In this document: positions 12,701-26,329 of the stretch, in pieces
Position numbering within the stretch: the first letter of the stretch is position 1
Layout of the letters: each line of letters starts with the position of its first letter
The notes under the pieces: model-generated
Database searches by the model: none
What the model saw: only the letters and a program-made list of their open reading frames with translations
What the model was told of the DNA's origin: nothing
Made by a program: the position numbers and the translations under genes
Source: Drechslerella dactyloides
Lineage: Eukaryota; Ascomycota; Orbiliomycetes; Orbiliales; Orbiliaceae
Length of the DNA stretch: 64,000 nucleotides
Assembly: GCA_020064725.1 (NCBI GenBank)
Contig: JAGTWJ010000017.1
Span: 186,001 to 250,000, forward strand
Direction: 5' to 3'

Positions 12701-15700
12701 GTAGAAGTCTGCAGGACTGGTCATGCATCATATTATCCCCGAACGAAGCTCGAACATGTTAGCTTGCAGAATGGGGTCTTCAATATTGCTCGCATGGTGA
12801 GCGGAATGGTGGATGGCTTACGAGTGGAGCGAGTACCCGAGTTGCCTCCCCGAATTCGTCGTCATCACTAAGCAAGACGTCGACCTGCGCCTTTTCCCTT
12901 GCTAGTTAAACGCACATACGTAACTGCATCTAGCTTCGAGACTGTGTATCCTCAGGTACCATTCATCTCAACGCATGTTGGCATCTCAAGTGCCACTCGG
13001 GGACCACCCTTCAGCCAGCCGTTGACGGGCCGGCAGGGTACTATCGAGTTTCCTGTTCAAGCAAACAGACCTCCCCGCTTACATACGTCTATTATCTGAT
13101 ACTCAGCGGCAGCTAATTATAATTGCATAACATTAAGCTAGCAATTGGCACGAATTATAGCTCTTAATCACTAGATCCAGGCACTCGGTCCAAGGGGTCC
13201 TATCGATGTTAGCCTTGAGCAATCTGCAATGCCACCAGGACGCCGAAGGGAAGGCAGCAATCAGATTCCCGGGGTATAATCCCTACGATCACAGCTGGTA
13301 AGGGGCAGACGTCTAACATTGGCAGGAGATAGAGCTGCGATTGAGCGGGAAAATGCATCTCCACTTGGGGCCGAAAGTCAGTGACGTCGATCGTGCTGCA
13401 AGGAGTGGACCTGAGTAATTTTTTTTTGTTTTTGCTATGTCTCTTCCATTCTCGATGCATGCATGCACGGGGTTGGCTGTTGTGGGGAAAGGGATACTTG
13501 GCTCGCCAGTTTTTCTTGCATGCGGGCTTTCCATGCAGTATCGTCTCCCATTGCATCTTCGTTAATATTTCATTGCCGGCGCGCCCGAGATCTGTTCAGA
13601 TTCTCGCTATCGGGTTTTCAAGCGCCTGCAGCTAACTAGTGCTTTAGCCGCAGTTGACGAGTCGGTGGACCTCGTTTTTTCTTGTCCGCTCAATGAGTGC
13701 GAGCTCAGGAAAAATCAGATTCAAGCCTACCCGAAAAAGATGGTGTTACGGCAGCTCCTGCAGGGTAGATTCCCCACAGACCGTTCTGGCCACCGGATTC
13801 TCGCCTGTCAATTCCCTCTGATTGGATGGCCATCCTGAACAATGCATATTCCTCGAGTTCACGGAATATGGACTCCACTCAGTCTTCAATTCGGGAAAAT
13901 CGTACAAAAATGAGGCGTCGACAAAACGGGCTTAGTGCAAGATTCAAATCGGTCCCAGTGCCAGAAAGGCTCTTAACGTTCGTCATAGTTTTCCTTCCTT
14001 TTGGCTTTGACACGTTTTCCATAAATTGACAAACTTCGGATGGAAGCCTTTCTGGCCAGTCTCCTTTTGTTGTCCGTTCAGGGCGGCTGAGGGTATTGAT
14101 GGCAGGAAATTAGATCGAGCTGCCCGCTTTAGGGCAAAATTAACGAGTACGATATCAATCTCGCGTGAGCGTTTCGTCCCCGTTGCTTCTTCCCGATCTC
14201 GCGATCGAAGATCTCGGAAACCCCTGTCGGTTACTTCTCAAGGTGCAGATTTGTCGGGTAATAATAATAATGTCATCCTCGAACGCCCGGCCCTTGGACC
14301 ATGGGCGGTTTGATGCCTTCCGAATACCCACAGTTCCACGCTCAGATCGATTCCAAATTTCGTGCTCTGTCGCGAGAGGGAAGGCACGATTCTTCCTTCA
14401 GGTGACTTGCTTGACCCATGCATGTCCGCGCACGTTCTCTTCCAGCGACACTCCTAGCAAATATTTGTTTCAACGGCTCACTATATCTCGGCAATTTTGC
14501 TCCAACTCTCGTTTTCAACGGCGAAACCACTGCAAACACAGGTAGCTGTCGCTGAGCTTGAGCTCGATATAGGATTTCTTTCCAGGCTTCAAAAAAAAAA
14601 AAAAAAAAAGTCACCGCCCGCGTCGGATGGGAATCTCCGTTGAAATGTACCGGTACCTGGATCTCCGGCACGATCGATAGGTCGGCACCAGCCGACATCT
14701 CGCTGCCTGAGCATTGTGATTGGGCGGCGGGGTCCGGCGGCCCATCTGGGCATAGTGCCGATGCGAAACCCGTGTTTTCAGCGTTTTTCCCCTGACGAAA
14801 AGGGAGACACACCCGGCGACTGAAAACAGGTCCTCGGGAAAACCGTTGCGCTTTGGGGAGGTTTTCTGTCCAATGGTCGTGCGCGGGCAAAGAAGCAAAA
14901 AGAGCGGGAGTGCGGCGTTTGGGAAGGCCTTCGTCAGCGTGTGTTACCATCCGTCGACCGTTTACGTTTGCCCAGCTCGTCATGCCGGCTGCCTATTTGA
15001 CGAACTCATCTTGTTGGTTTCCGTCACCTTCCGCTCGGGTATGATGACTGCTCTGAACCAAGTGCCAGCTACATGCGTGTATCTACGCATGCACTCCGTA
15101 CCGTACCTTGATTCATCGAGACTCAGGGGTATGATCTTGAAATGTGAAGTCTGGGGGATGCTAACTATGGGGTCGCATTGATTGCACCCTCAGGCATTGA
15201 GGGACCAAAAACATGATTCGATTCGATTCAAGACCGATACAACTGATCCAGCCTCTCGGTCTGCAATCTAAATTAAATGTCTCTGATGATTGCCGAACAG
15301 ATTGCATACATGCAGACAGACAGACAGACGCACGCACGTACGCAGTCACCCACGCCCTGAGCCAGATCACCACCGCCTGTAGCGCTGCAGCTGCATTCAG
15401 CCTCCAAGCCTTCTGGGATCGATAGGTCCAAATCCGGTGCGGATTCACGGGGAAAGAACAGAATACGGCAGTTAACGTGGCGTGATATCTTGAGAATGCC
15501 ACGTTATTTTCCCACCCACTCTCACTCGCTTTCCCATATGCCATGGCTTATTCTGATATACCACATCCCACATTCCACCGCGAGGTGTCGAGATATCATA
15601 CGATCCGGCTATGGGTAATCGATGACAATACATGCCCCTTCGGTTGGATTGCCCATCTTCTCGAAGAACGTGACCCGCCAGATGGCGCTCGCATGGCTTT

Positions 15701-18700
15701 CGTTAGCTCGGACAGCAAACACGTTTTCTCAATACCAGCAGCGACGTTTCCACCGATCTCGAGCGCTTGCACCGAATCTTGATGCCTGTCGCTCTGAGCT
15801 GAAACATTTTGCCCGCCTGGCTGGGACCTGCCCGCCCAGTTTCTCGATCGAGCAGAAAAGCAACAGCGGCAGCGCGGTGAGTGCCTGGTGGCCAGAGCCG
15901 TACCCATGGCCAGCAGGCGGGTGGTGGGGACAAGGCCCGCCGGGCACCAGCGAATCAGGCCGAGGCAATTCAGCTCTTCAGCCACAAACCGCACAAACAT
16001 GGGCATGATGGACATGAGCTTTTCCACGCAAATGCAATCCCCTCTGATCAAATCCCCACAACAGACTCCTGTGTGCGATGAGGTGCGTCGACGTACATAC
16101 AGCTGCATGTCGGGCCTCCAACTGGCCGCCTGTGGGACATCGCCACTGGGAAAACTCCCGCCAATGAAGAGGCTCCCACCGGTGGGGCTTCCGGGATGCA
16201 GTAGCGGGGGAATGTCCCAATTTTTGGAAAAAATTTGTCGGACAAGTGCACGCAGGCGCCACGTTCGAGGCGTGAGAGCTGTGGCGCAGATGACACTTGG
16301 TCGGCGACTGCGTGAGTGCATTTTGTGGCTGGGGCATACAGGCCAACAAGCGAGCCTCCTCGGAGGTGCTCTCCAATCGCACAATCGATGACGGTATCCC
16401 AAGTGGTTTTCTAGGCTATAGTTAGAAGGAATTATAGTGCGCGGAATGCGGGAGCCAATGAACGGCCCTCGAGCAGCTTAGTGCCAATGCTATAGCTCAG
16501 ATCAGTTGAGCCCACATAGCCGACGCTGGATCTGATCAGGACGGAGTATATTTCCACCTCAAACTTGAACCACTATGGGATCCGTACATGGATCAGAATT
16601 TTCATTTCATCCCTCTGAGCTATATACCGCGGTTTCCGCTGATATCGAGGCAGCACTGCACACCGGCCGTCGATGCGCTTCGTAATATTGATTATGTACT
16701 CCGTCCATGCTAGCTACTTGTATGCACGTTCCTACAAAAGCAGAGCAGCACAAAAGTCTCCACAGTTGGGGAGTGAGTATTTTTCTTAATTCCGTTGTGA
16801 TATAGGGCTCCCGCGGAAACGAGAATAGACATGTTCGGTCAGCGTGTGGTAAATACGCAATCCTAGCCGAAACGTACAACGGTTTCTGCGTCACTTGTCC
16901 GACTCTCCAATAAAGATACGGCAGAATTACACGAGCACTACATGTCTCTAGCCTCCCTCTATATGCAACATGTAACGGTTTGTCGGAAATAATAGCATTG
17001 GTCATTAACGCTTTCAGAAGGTGCATATTCTAAGCATACGTATTTCTATATATATAAAACGACAATCGTTAAGATGCTCGACGGAGGAACCGTTCAGTAT
17101 CCACATCGGAACAGCAATGTTGCATCCGCTGTTCATCAGCTGGTCTAGAGCGTCCGATTCAAGCAATTCCTCGCAGACAGTTAGACACATGTGCAGCAGC
17201 TCTTCTTCAGCTCCACTTTGTAAATTGTCGGTCAATGCCCTTCAGTTATCTGCGTCCGGACAGACTTGGCCTACATGTCTGTCCTCTGTGCGCACGCAGG
17301 TGCTATACATGTATGTGTGCCGGCCGGTGCAGATGAGGGGTCAGTTCGATTAGCAGGATCAACTCGAAAGCAAGCAAGGGCTGGGACCACCGAAATTTGA
17401 TATTGGACGCTCGCCCATACGAGGCCTATCCGTGGGAATTAAAATCGTGAGTGAAACACAGCATCATTTTGCCGCACCATGGGCTCGCGTCTCGAAACAG
17501 CAAACCAATGCAAGGGTCTCCGCTTGGGACGTCACCACAAATCAAACGTCCGTCGACGTCCACCCAGCAGCTCACCGCGCACACATGAACGGGATCAAAG
17601 TGGAGCCCAACCAGCCCATCAAGATCTCCATCCAGCAGCGAGAGTGTTCGATTTTCATTCTTTCAGCTGCAGACCAGGGCATGTGGACCGTTTGGTCACT
17701 CGAAGAGATTCGATCGGGATAGTCTTCCATGAGAACCCAGTTTCCCAACATCTGCATTTCGCCAACAGCGCCGCCTGTTCGACCCTCCAAGTCGGCTCAT
17801 TCGTCCCTCCATTTGCGTCCTTTCTGGTCATCCCTCCCTTCATAACTCCACTCCTGCCTCTGAGTTCGCACTTTGATAATGTCCTTTTCGGCACTTACAT
17901 ACGATAGAAATCGTATTAACGGCGCCCATTCTGGAAGGAGGTGTGGTCGATCACGACGAAGAGGAGCACGCGTGCTGCACGTTTTGTTCCTAATCACTTC
18001 CAGATTGGCATTAGCCCGGCGCATGTGCGTACAACTGCGCCAATCGATCTGTGCCGTGTCCCTTCCCTCTCCCTAAAATTATTTCTCCGGCGCGCGCGGC
18101 CGGCCCTGCGCCGTGGAGGGGGATATCACGCTGCTCTTCTTGCTCCAGCCCCATGTTCGTTCATGTTCATGCTCAGTGAGCGATTGCTTGCTTGCTCCCA
18201 CCAGGGAAAAGATTGGTCGTCGGTGGTATCATTCACCTTGTCCTGCAGCTGGCTAGCAGCAGCAGCAGAAGTACATGGAAGCAGCAGCAGCAGCTCCGCG
18301 CATGTATGCATGGCCGTCATGCATCTTTGGCCTGAAGGAGTCGAGGGAGTCGAGGTTCCAGACGTGAGTGCATGAAATCGAACCATGCAAGCTTCGTCTG
18401 CTCCTTCGTTTATCTCCTGAGTGCGATTTGAAATCCATGCCTTGCTTCCGTCCTTCCTTCCCTCCGCTCCACAAGGAGCTTGTATGCCAGAAGTTCCCCT
18501 CAAAGTGGGTTCGTTGCTCGTTCGTCCGCCCGTCCGCCCATCATCCGTTCGTTCGTTCGACGGAGCGCATGCATGCAAGCCAGGCCGACCACTTGCTTTT
18601 TCGCGCCCTTAAGGGCCTGTCCAGGTCCAATTTGCCCCTCGCCAGGCGCGCCATTGAGCGAGGGTTCCCAGGTGCCGTCGTCCGCCGTTCTAGCTAGCTT

Positions 18701-21700
18701 CTGCGCTGTCTCAGCGAGTTTGCAGCGGCTCCAGGACGCGGTGAGGCCGCCCCGCCCAGGCGAGTTAGTCAGTCGTCAGGTTTTGCGAATGTGTTCTCCG
18801 GCCAGTGGGCCTGTGCCTGCTGCCTGAAGCCGACGCTGAAGCCGGCAGGTTGAGTAGAGCCGGGCGATTTCAGAATGTTTCGGACGGGTGGAGCTGGACG
18901 CGAGCACTGCAAATTAATTTGGCGGCCGCGGTGCAACTGCGCAGCTCGCGGAAGGAAAACTCACGTCCACAACGCAGATTCCGCCAGATTCACATGGATG
19001 GATTCGAATCCATCCGCTTCCTCGGCCGCCTGGAAATTGCTTCAATCAAACCCTACTCGGAGGCAAAATTTAACGCCGGACCCAACTGGCAGCTGTCAAG
19101 GAAACGAGCCGGCAGAGGGACGAACGAACGAAACTTCGACACTCGACTGAATAACTTTATAGCCCGTAAACCTCCAGCTCCGAGCTGCCCCGTGCCAGAT
19201 CGATTTCCCGCCGATGTCATGCGGTTTCGTGGTAGCACGCGCGCGGCGGCCGGGAGCTCCCTGGGAGCTACCGGTTGCACCACCACCATTCGCATCCGAG
19301 GCTGGCTGAAAGGGCGACCTGCCTACGGGGATACAGGTATACGGGTCTACAGGCCTACACGGACAATGGGGCTGCAGGGTATGTTTGGACGTATGTAATG
19401 TACATACGATGAAAGTGGTGATCGAGAAGGTACGTAAACCGTCCAGCTGCACTTTATCAGCCCCTCAATGCGGCAATCCACGTATTTACCGCCGCGAGAC
19501 AGACAGACAGAATGGCAAACAGCCTGCTGCCCTCAATCCGATACTCGTATACCCCTCCGCCACCTGTCTCTGCAGCTGCAGGAGGTATGTACGGCCAGAC
19601 GCACGTGCAGGAACTCCTATGAGCGTCTATCGAGAATAGACACGAGGAGGGATGTAAATATGCGTGTGAGAAGGTGTGTGTGGGGATCACGAAGCGAACT
19701 CAATCTAAACCACTCATCGTCTATCTATCGTTAGGATTCCTATCGGCACCCGCATCGTCTCAGACGTGGTAGACCCGCCAGCCATCGCCCCAGTACGATC
19801 GAGCGAAACGCCTTTGTATCGGACATGCATGCACATGTAATGTACGTAGTTGACGACGACGAGCAAGCATGCTCGCATTCACATCCCTCCAGCCATAGTG
19901 CGTGCAGCAACATACCCGCTCGAATGAGAGTCACCGAAATAACAAAAAAAAAAAACAGGGCAGAAGGATATTGCATGCAAAGCCTTATGCTTTTGTGCAT
20001 GCATCCCACTGCCCTAGCGCGATTCTCGGCGTCGGCGTGTGTCCTGTCAGTTCGTTCTTGTCGTCGACGTTACAGCTACCTAGCCAGAAAGCTACTTGGT
20101 CGTTCGCCGGCGAAGGCTTGATCGAGAAAGTCACTGTCTCGCGAAAACGTTATACAAACACTAGTCGGTTCCTCGAGCTGACGTTTTCTTCTGGCCCTTG
20201 TCGTTTATATGCACGTTTCGGCTGAAGACACCACTTTCTTCGCCTAGTCGACGTGTCGGCTGACCATTGCTACCCATTCCGTCGGTGTCGATGCCGCCTT
20301 TTTACGAGCGAAATGGAGGGGAGGACAGGCAAGGGAAGGGGGAAGAGAAGGGAAGCTAGCAAGCTTTCTTGCGAGCCATTGCAAGGTCTGAAGGCAGGCG
20401 GGCAGGCATTCCAAGCCGGGGGACCCTCTGCATCTGTTGCAATGGAATGTCAGCGGGCACCTCAGCATCTACCGGATCTGATATCCTTGACCGTTGTCGA
20501 TGGTTTCCCCAAGGATTTCCTTATCGTTGTATGGATGCCCCTATCATGTATCGAAACCATCCCACTGTCTCAGTTGCAAGCCCTTATCCAGTATCGATAC
20601 ATCCCGTTGTCTGTCTTCGACGTGAGACCCTATTCCGCTTTCGCGCTAGAGAGGAATCGAGGGAGAGACAAATTACGTTTGCGAATGCCACCGCAAATGC
20701 AATCGACTGGCGGGTACGCCGGCTTTGCATTCTGTTACAGGCTCCTGGTCCGTACGTCAGGACTTCCAGACGCAGACAGGCAGTAGTAAACAAAATACCC
20801 TGTCGACAGCCATACCTAGGTACTCGGGTAGCCTTTGTTGTACTGCCACAGGGAAGCAGCGCAGTTTCGAGTAGTTCTGACTGCCTGCGTGCTCTGTTGC
20901 TGTTGTAGCTGGGTCCAGACATTTGTTTTTTTCGCACACACCCTCCTTCTTGAAAGAGCAGCGCCAACCGGCAAATTTGGCCACGGGTGATCGATCCCTT
21001 AGCTTTCGATGCGGGTATGTACAAGTATAGGTAACTTATCTCACAAGCTAGACAATGCACCGTGCCCGGAAATATGCAGATGGCCTGACCGTAGTAGCAT
21101 CGAAACAAACGAGCATGAGTAAGTTAAGCAGACACAAGACTTACGTACATAACGGCCGAGATGAGACAAAACACGACGGCTTCAGTGTGAGGCGAGTGTT
21201 AAGTAGGTAGCCATCCATGACTTTGACGAGCGCGGTGGCTTCCGGCTGCAGTCTCAGCGGAATTTACAGCTGCCGGCGTCCTGCGTAGCCACAGGTAATG
21301 TCCCACTACGTACGTGCTGCTACGGCTAGTACTGCGTGTGGTCTCGGGCTAGTTAGTTAGCTACTAGTACCGTTACTACTGCTAGCTAAGTACTTACTGC
21401 TGTGTGTGTTTTTAGTTGGCAGCGGTGGAAACACCACAGCCGCAGACGCCGCCTCCCGGCGACCCCGGAAGGCCGGAGCTGCCCGGGACCGGGCCGGGGT
21501 TGGCCGTCCGGCGGTGACCGGGGTATCCCGGTGAGCCCCGGGGGCAGGCCACACAACAGCGATCGGCACAACACATCCTCGGAGATCTTCAACACTCAGC
21601 TCGGCGCTGAGCTGTCGGCCTGCATTGGCCAGCTTATCTCCATGCGCTATGCAGGCTGCCCTGCCCTGCCGGGGCCTCGCATCTGTAATTGGGCGGAAGG

Positions 21701-22790
21701 CGCGAGGTACAGCGCGCTGCTTGCTGGGGCGGTGTACCGTCTTCATTTGCCCCAGCCCGCGCGATTCGTTAGGAATGCAGGCTGGAAATAACCAAAAGCC
21801 ATAAGTCAATTCTCCTGCGCGGTACTAGTACCACGTTCGTTCGTTCGTTCGTATGTGTGATGGCCTGTGGGCGGGCCTGCCTGGCCTGCAGTGTGCATAC
21901 CAACAGCTAGGGGGGAACGGATTGTGAATGGGATGTGAACACCTCCATGAGAAGCGGTGGTTAGGGTCAGGCCAGCCAGACAGCAGCAGGGGACTGGATT
22001 GTCTGACTTGGGTGATCGGAGATGGGCCAGCTTGAGTCCCTGCAAATCCCACAATGTTCAGCTGTGATATGGACTTCGATAGATCCGTCTTGAGCTAGCT
22101 ATGGCATCGTGTGACACAGATGGATCACTCCACTGCTGGATGTCTTCACTAAACGCCAGGCTACAGGCCGGCGTGGTGGACGAATACAGCGCTGCAGAAG
22201 CAACGGCGTTTTCACGGACTTGTCAATTGTAATTTGCCTTTGAAGGAGGTTCTCAGGGTTATCTGTCCAATTCATGTCCGTACGCTGCTCAGGAGGTCTA
22301 TGGACTCAAACCTAGGGCGGTGTCCGTCCAAGTTGTAAAATTTCGGGGCGGTCTCGGAATTCCGTAGGTGGAATATACGAGTTCAGAGTCCGTTCTACGG
22401 TCAAGAGATCATTCGACCGTCATTCCTTTGAACTACAATCTTATTCGGACCTTCGTGAACGTTATGCCAACAGGTTGATTTCTTGAAGGACTTTCTCTCC
22501 AATCTTATGGGATGCTCCTTGCTTCCGGTATCCCTTTGTTCGATTTGGCCGGGTAAAGTTTTTGGGGTCCCAGGGTTGACGATCGATCGACCAAGATGCG
22601 ATCCAGATCCCAAAACTTCAATGTCGATTTGATCGTTCAATATAGATCCGCGGAGAAAGCACACGACTCTCCGTAACCGATTCTCCCCCTTCCTTCCTAT
22701 TTGCAAGTCACCTAATGCCTCGTATCAACAGCTAACTTGAAGATATCGGTAGGAATATGCGATCTTGATGCCGTCGCTAATCTACCCCGA
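9798..22790. other. long gene-poor region downstream of flbD
   Basis: Thirteen kilobases with no gene I can support. The first few hundred bases are probably the flbD 3' UTR. Several frames of 200-270 codons exist (12085-12690, 14342-14983, 15596-16402, 18805-19398) but overlap open frames on the other strand, carry no recognisable domain, and some lack an early ATG. The stretch contains an A19 run, a CAGA/CACG tetranucleotide tract (15313-15340), a GTTC tract (about 21836-21851) and many GCATGC palindromes. I see no tRNA with a canonical B box here. Confidence 0.5.
14591..14609 (+). repeat. A19 homopolymer
   Basis: Nineteen consecutive A in gene-free DNA. It could be the tail scar of a retroposed sequence, but no target-site duplication or flanking element is evident by eye. 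Confidence 0.8.
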
Positions 22791-22798
22791 CCGAGATC

Positions 22799-22936
22799 CG
22801 AATGGCGATACAATTCCTTCCACTCGCGGCCACATCTGTCGGATTTAACTACACAGCTCATAGATTCATGCTACCCCTTCTAGAAACACCAGAAGCAATT
22901 GTTTCTGACAATTCAGATTGTGGTTGTCCAGAAACA
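22799..22936 (+). pseudogene. Ty3/gypsy integrase fragment, decayed
   Basis: A short open frame ending in TGA at 22937 reads MAIQFLPLAAT, then a TAHRFM stretch, then TPEAIVSD. This matches the order and spacing of the retroviral-type integrase core in gypsy elements, which runs from a K-M-A-x-F-x-P-L-like strand through the T-A helix to G-x-P-x-x-I-V-S-D carrying the second catalytic Asp. The usual Arg/Gly after that Asp is lost and the frame stops 11 codons later. A weak H-Q-A-D remnant in the same frame near 23020-23030 could be the degraded HPQTDGQTE motif. No intact gag, RT or LTR is visible around it. It is too short and broken to encode a protein and is best read as a transposon fossil. 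Confidence 0.55.
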
Positions 22937-22939
22937 TGA

Positions 22940-25900
22940 CTCCGTTGATGCGTACGGTCGGCGGTGGATCTGTAGACGGTTGAGGCGACTACAAATGGGA
23001 TCATCTCGAGATCTGGGCCTCCGGACTGCAAACACCAGGCCGATACTCCATTTTGAGAGCCGTGATAGTAAGTAGTTCTTGCGTCTCATCTCTTTCCGTA
23101 GCTTTGGCACGGCGTTGGCCCCTCGATCGGTGTCTCCGACGCTTGGGTGCGTCTACCGCCTCTATCCAGACGATTCTCAACCGGTGATCTGGTTTCCTAC
23201 GAGCATAATAATTCCAAGATCTCCGGAGATGCACCTTCCAACGAACATGCTGATTGTGATTTAGCTCGAAAATGCACTGGTGTCGAGGAAATCAAAAAGG
23301 AGAATCACCATCATCGATAGCGTCAGATTACGTCGATGGTGCTGCGCGGCTTCGGGCCTTCCGATACGCGATACGCCACCCGCTGTAACCTAAATCGCAA
23401 GTATAAACCATCGGGCCATCATCAACCCGTACACTCCTTCCGGCCATCTACGCCATTCTTCTGAATTCCCCATGCTAACCGCTGGTTTTCGTAAAAAAGG
23501 AGGCGGTCGACCAGCTCAACGCCAACGACGGCTGCTCGCCATGTCAAAATCCAACACACCGCCCGCACCCACCGACCGCGATAAATCCACTGCTGTAACG
23601 CATGGCCGCAACCGGCAACCGTGACGGACGGGATCGCAGTTGCTTCCGATCGCAGTTACCTTGGCTTCGGGACTCGCGAATCGAGATCTCATTCCGTCGC
23701 CTCGCAGCTGTCAGAAGTAACCTTTTAATTTTCGGCTGCGATCGATCGTTCCCCTCGGTCGGGCGCGGTCGCGGTCGGCACTGCATCGCGAGGTGTGTGA
23801 CGCGAGCCAGCCAGCTCGAGCGCTCCCAACGTTACGAGCAATTGCGGATCCTCATTCCGTCTGACGAAATCTATATTCCGCAGCCGTACGTATGCCGTCA
23901 AGCTTCCATCCCAGCGGCTATATCGCATTCCTGCGCGCCGGAAACTCTTCCACGAGCGTACGTGCTCGAGGGGAAAACTTTCGCGGACAGGACAGCGGCG
24001 CAGCGCGGTGCCGGTGCTGACGGCCGCGTGTGTAACGACCAGCAAACCTTCTCGCCGCCTCCGCCCGTCGACGGATTCGGAAAGTCTTCCCTCTTCAGCA
24101 GCTCCCGCGAACCCAAACGTTAATCCAACCTCACGGCAACAACTGCCCGGCCTCGCTGGTCGTTTTTTGCCCGGTCGCAGTGTTCTATCCGTGGACGCTG
24201 AGCGCGTCGTCTATCGTGATAATTGCGAGTAATGTGCAGTTGTACGTACAGTGGCTGTCGGCGTCTGGAGGCTGGCGGGTATGCGCGTATGTTGGAATGT
24301 CCGTACGGTCGCGCTCGTCTTCGTGGATCGAAGGGCGACTGCGACGTCGAGTTCGCCGCCGGATATAAGAAAATAATATTGTCGCTGCAAGCACGCTCTA
24401 GAGCTCTGCAGCCGCATATCGATAAGGAGTGTCTGTGGATTGCGAGTACGCCGTCTTCCGACCGCACAATAAACATACGCATGTACCTAGATAGCTACCA
24501 TAGTTCTACATGGAACAAACGCATGTCATGTCACCTATTTCCGAAACATTACAACTGTGGCTTTTCGTCGCGTCGGCCTGTATACCGTTGGGAATTTTCC
24601 AACAGTTATCCGTAGATTAACAATCTCGGAGGGGTTTTCCCACCGAACTCAGTCAGAAACCAACATCTTCCACATCAAAATCCATGTCCGACCATTCCCG
24701 TGTCTTTGAGCCGCTTCCCCGGCGACCAGGAGAGGGTTCCCATTTAGAACTCTCGCTGCCTGCAGGTGCATATCTGATCCTGGACTATAATGAAAACTGC
24801 GATATCGTGAATTATCTCCAACGTGCCACAACATCGTACAAAAATTTCCCATGCCGACAGACACCCGTCCAACCCGGGTTCTAAGAACCGCAATGCCAGG
24901 GTCCGCTCTGTCGATCAAGAACCAAAGAACGCAGCTAGAGCTCGAAGCCCCGCTGTGGCAACGGCATCTCGTCCCTCATCAATCAAATAAACCCATGCTA
25001 GCAGTGCACCCCACTCAAAAAGAGGCTCCAACTATAGCTATTGCAGCTCTCGCGCGTGCCCACGCAGCTGAACAAAGACATCAACTTTCATCTTAACTCC
25101 GCGAATGTGCAACAATCTACGTAACCCTTGCGACCAACATTCGACTATCTGCGGTCTGAGCCTAAACCTGCCCCATCGCGCCAGTACACTCACCGTTAGG
25201 ATTTCCATTTCACACGCTAGAATCGAACTCCACGCATGCATGCTCTCGTCAATCAGCACTTATCGATACCGTGCACGCATGCATCATCAAATATAGCTCT
25301 GGAACCCGTGCTCCAGACCTTAACTTAAAAATCACAATGAATAGACTTAACTCCGTCTCGTGTGCTGCTTTTGGACCCACATCATTGCATCTGGGCATCA
25401 ACGTCGGAGCGCCCTCCGACAAAGACAACCCTAAACGGTATTATATTGATATCATATGCTATCTATAGACACTCAGTCCTATAGCGTCCGCCCGGCTGGA
25501 ATTCAAGACTGCTTGCTATAGCTGCCACTTCATCAGCATCAACCAAGTTAGCTAGCAAGACATGCACGTGGAAGCGTGCATGCTGCAGCATCAACAATAG
25601 CAACAGCTCCAGCTAGGTACCGTATACCGCGCGCATCTAACCCTCAATGCAATGCCCGCAGGCCGCCGCCGCCGCCGTGACTAGACAGACAACCAGGACA
25701 CCCAAACTACCCACGGAGTCGACAACTAGAATGCCAAAAACCCGAGACGAAGAAGAAATCAGAAAAACCCCAAGGCCCAGAAATTAGACAATACAAATAT
25801 TCCCACCCATAGAGTAACTAGTAGTACGATGGTAAAATATACCGCAGATCCATCCGGATATCCATCCGTCCGTCCATAACCATAATCGCGATATCGACGG

Positions 25901-26329
25901 CTTATACTCCCACTCGATCGTTATTTTTCCCAAATACCAATATTGCAATATTATACCAAAATTCCAACCGCGATCCAGCAAAATACCATACCAGCCGAAA
26001 GGGAAGCAAAAAAGATCGATAGAGAAAGAAGCCAGCAACAGATTTTGTCGTTCGCCAAACACGCCGAAACGTCCAGCTGTACATTAGAATGAAGTGAAGA
26101 AAGGAAAAAAAAAAGTCGTCGTAGTCTCGTCGACAGTTGAAGAATATAATACCAAACCAAAATATCAGGACACCCATATCCGCCCACCGCCTGTCTCCCA
26201 AAACGAAAGACTCGAACCGAAGGACTCGAACCGAAAGACTCAAAATGACAAAAAAAAAAAAAAAAAAGAACACCATCCCAGATTTTATCAAAGAAATCCC
26301 ACAAAAAAGACAAAAGAACACCCGGACCT
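22940..26329. other. non-coding region between integrase relic and OGT
   Basis: No gene supported. The first few hundred bases probably continue the decayed transposon. Around 24.1-24.5 kb frames are open on both strands without domains. From about 25.7 kb the sequence becomes A-rich, which fits the 3' flank of the O-GlcNAc transferase gene, and includes an A18 run at 26250-26267 and a short tandem repeat of a GACTCGAACCGAA unit at 26203-26247. Confidence 0.45.
26203..26247. repeat. short tandem repeat downstream of OGT
   Basis: About three copies of a 13-14 bp unit built on GACTCGAACCGAA(A/G), the last diverged, followed directly by an A18 run. It lies just beyond the OGT stop codon and is probably in the 3' UTR or terminator. 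Confidence 0.6.

Noticed and set aside
14342..14983. 213-codon minus-strand frame
   Set aside because: Contains poly-Phe from the A19 run and has no recognisable domain.
15313..15340. possible CRISPR-like or regulatory repeat (CAGA/CACG units)
   Set aside because: Simple tetranucleotide tract without unique spacers; CRISPR arrays are not expected in a fungal nuclear genome.
19000..19020. TTCGAAT-containing palindrome resembling a tRNA T-arm
   Set aside because: The conserved G before TTC is A and no other tRNA arm is present; it is a simple palindrome.
26203..26247. possible tRNA B-box (GGTTCGAGTCC) on the minus strand
   Set aside because: The T-arm stem does not pair beyond two base pairs, the motif is repeated in tandem, and no acceptor or anticodon arm fits.
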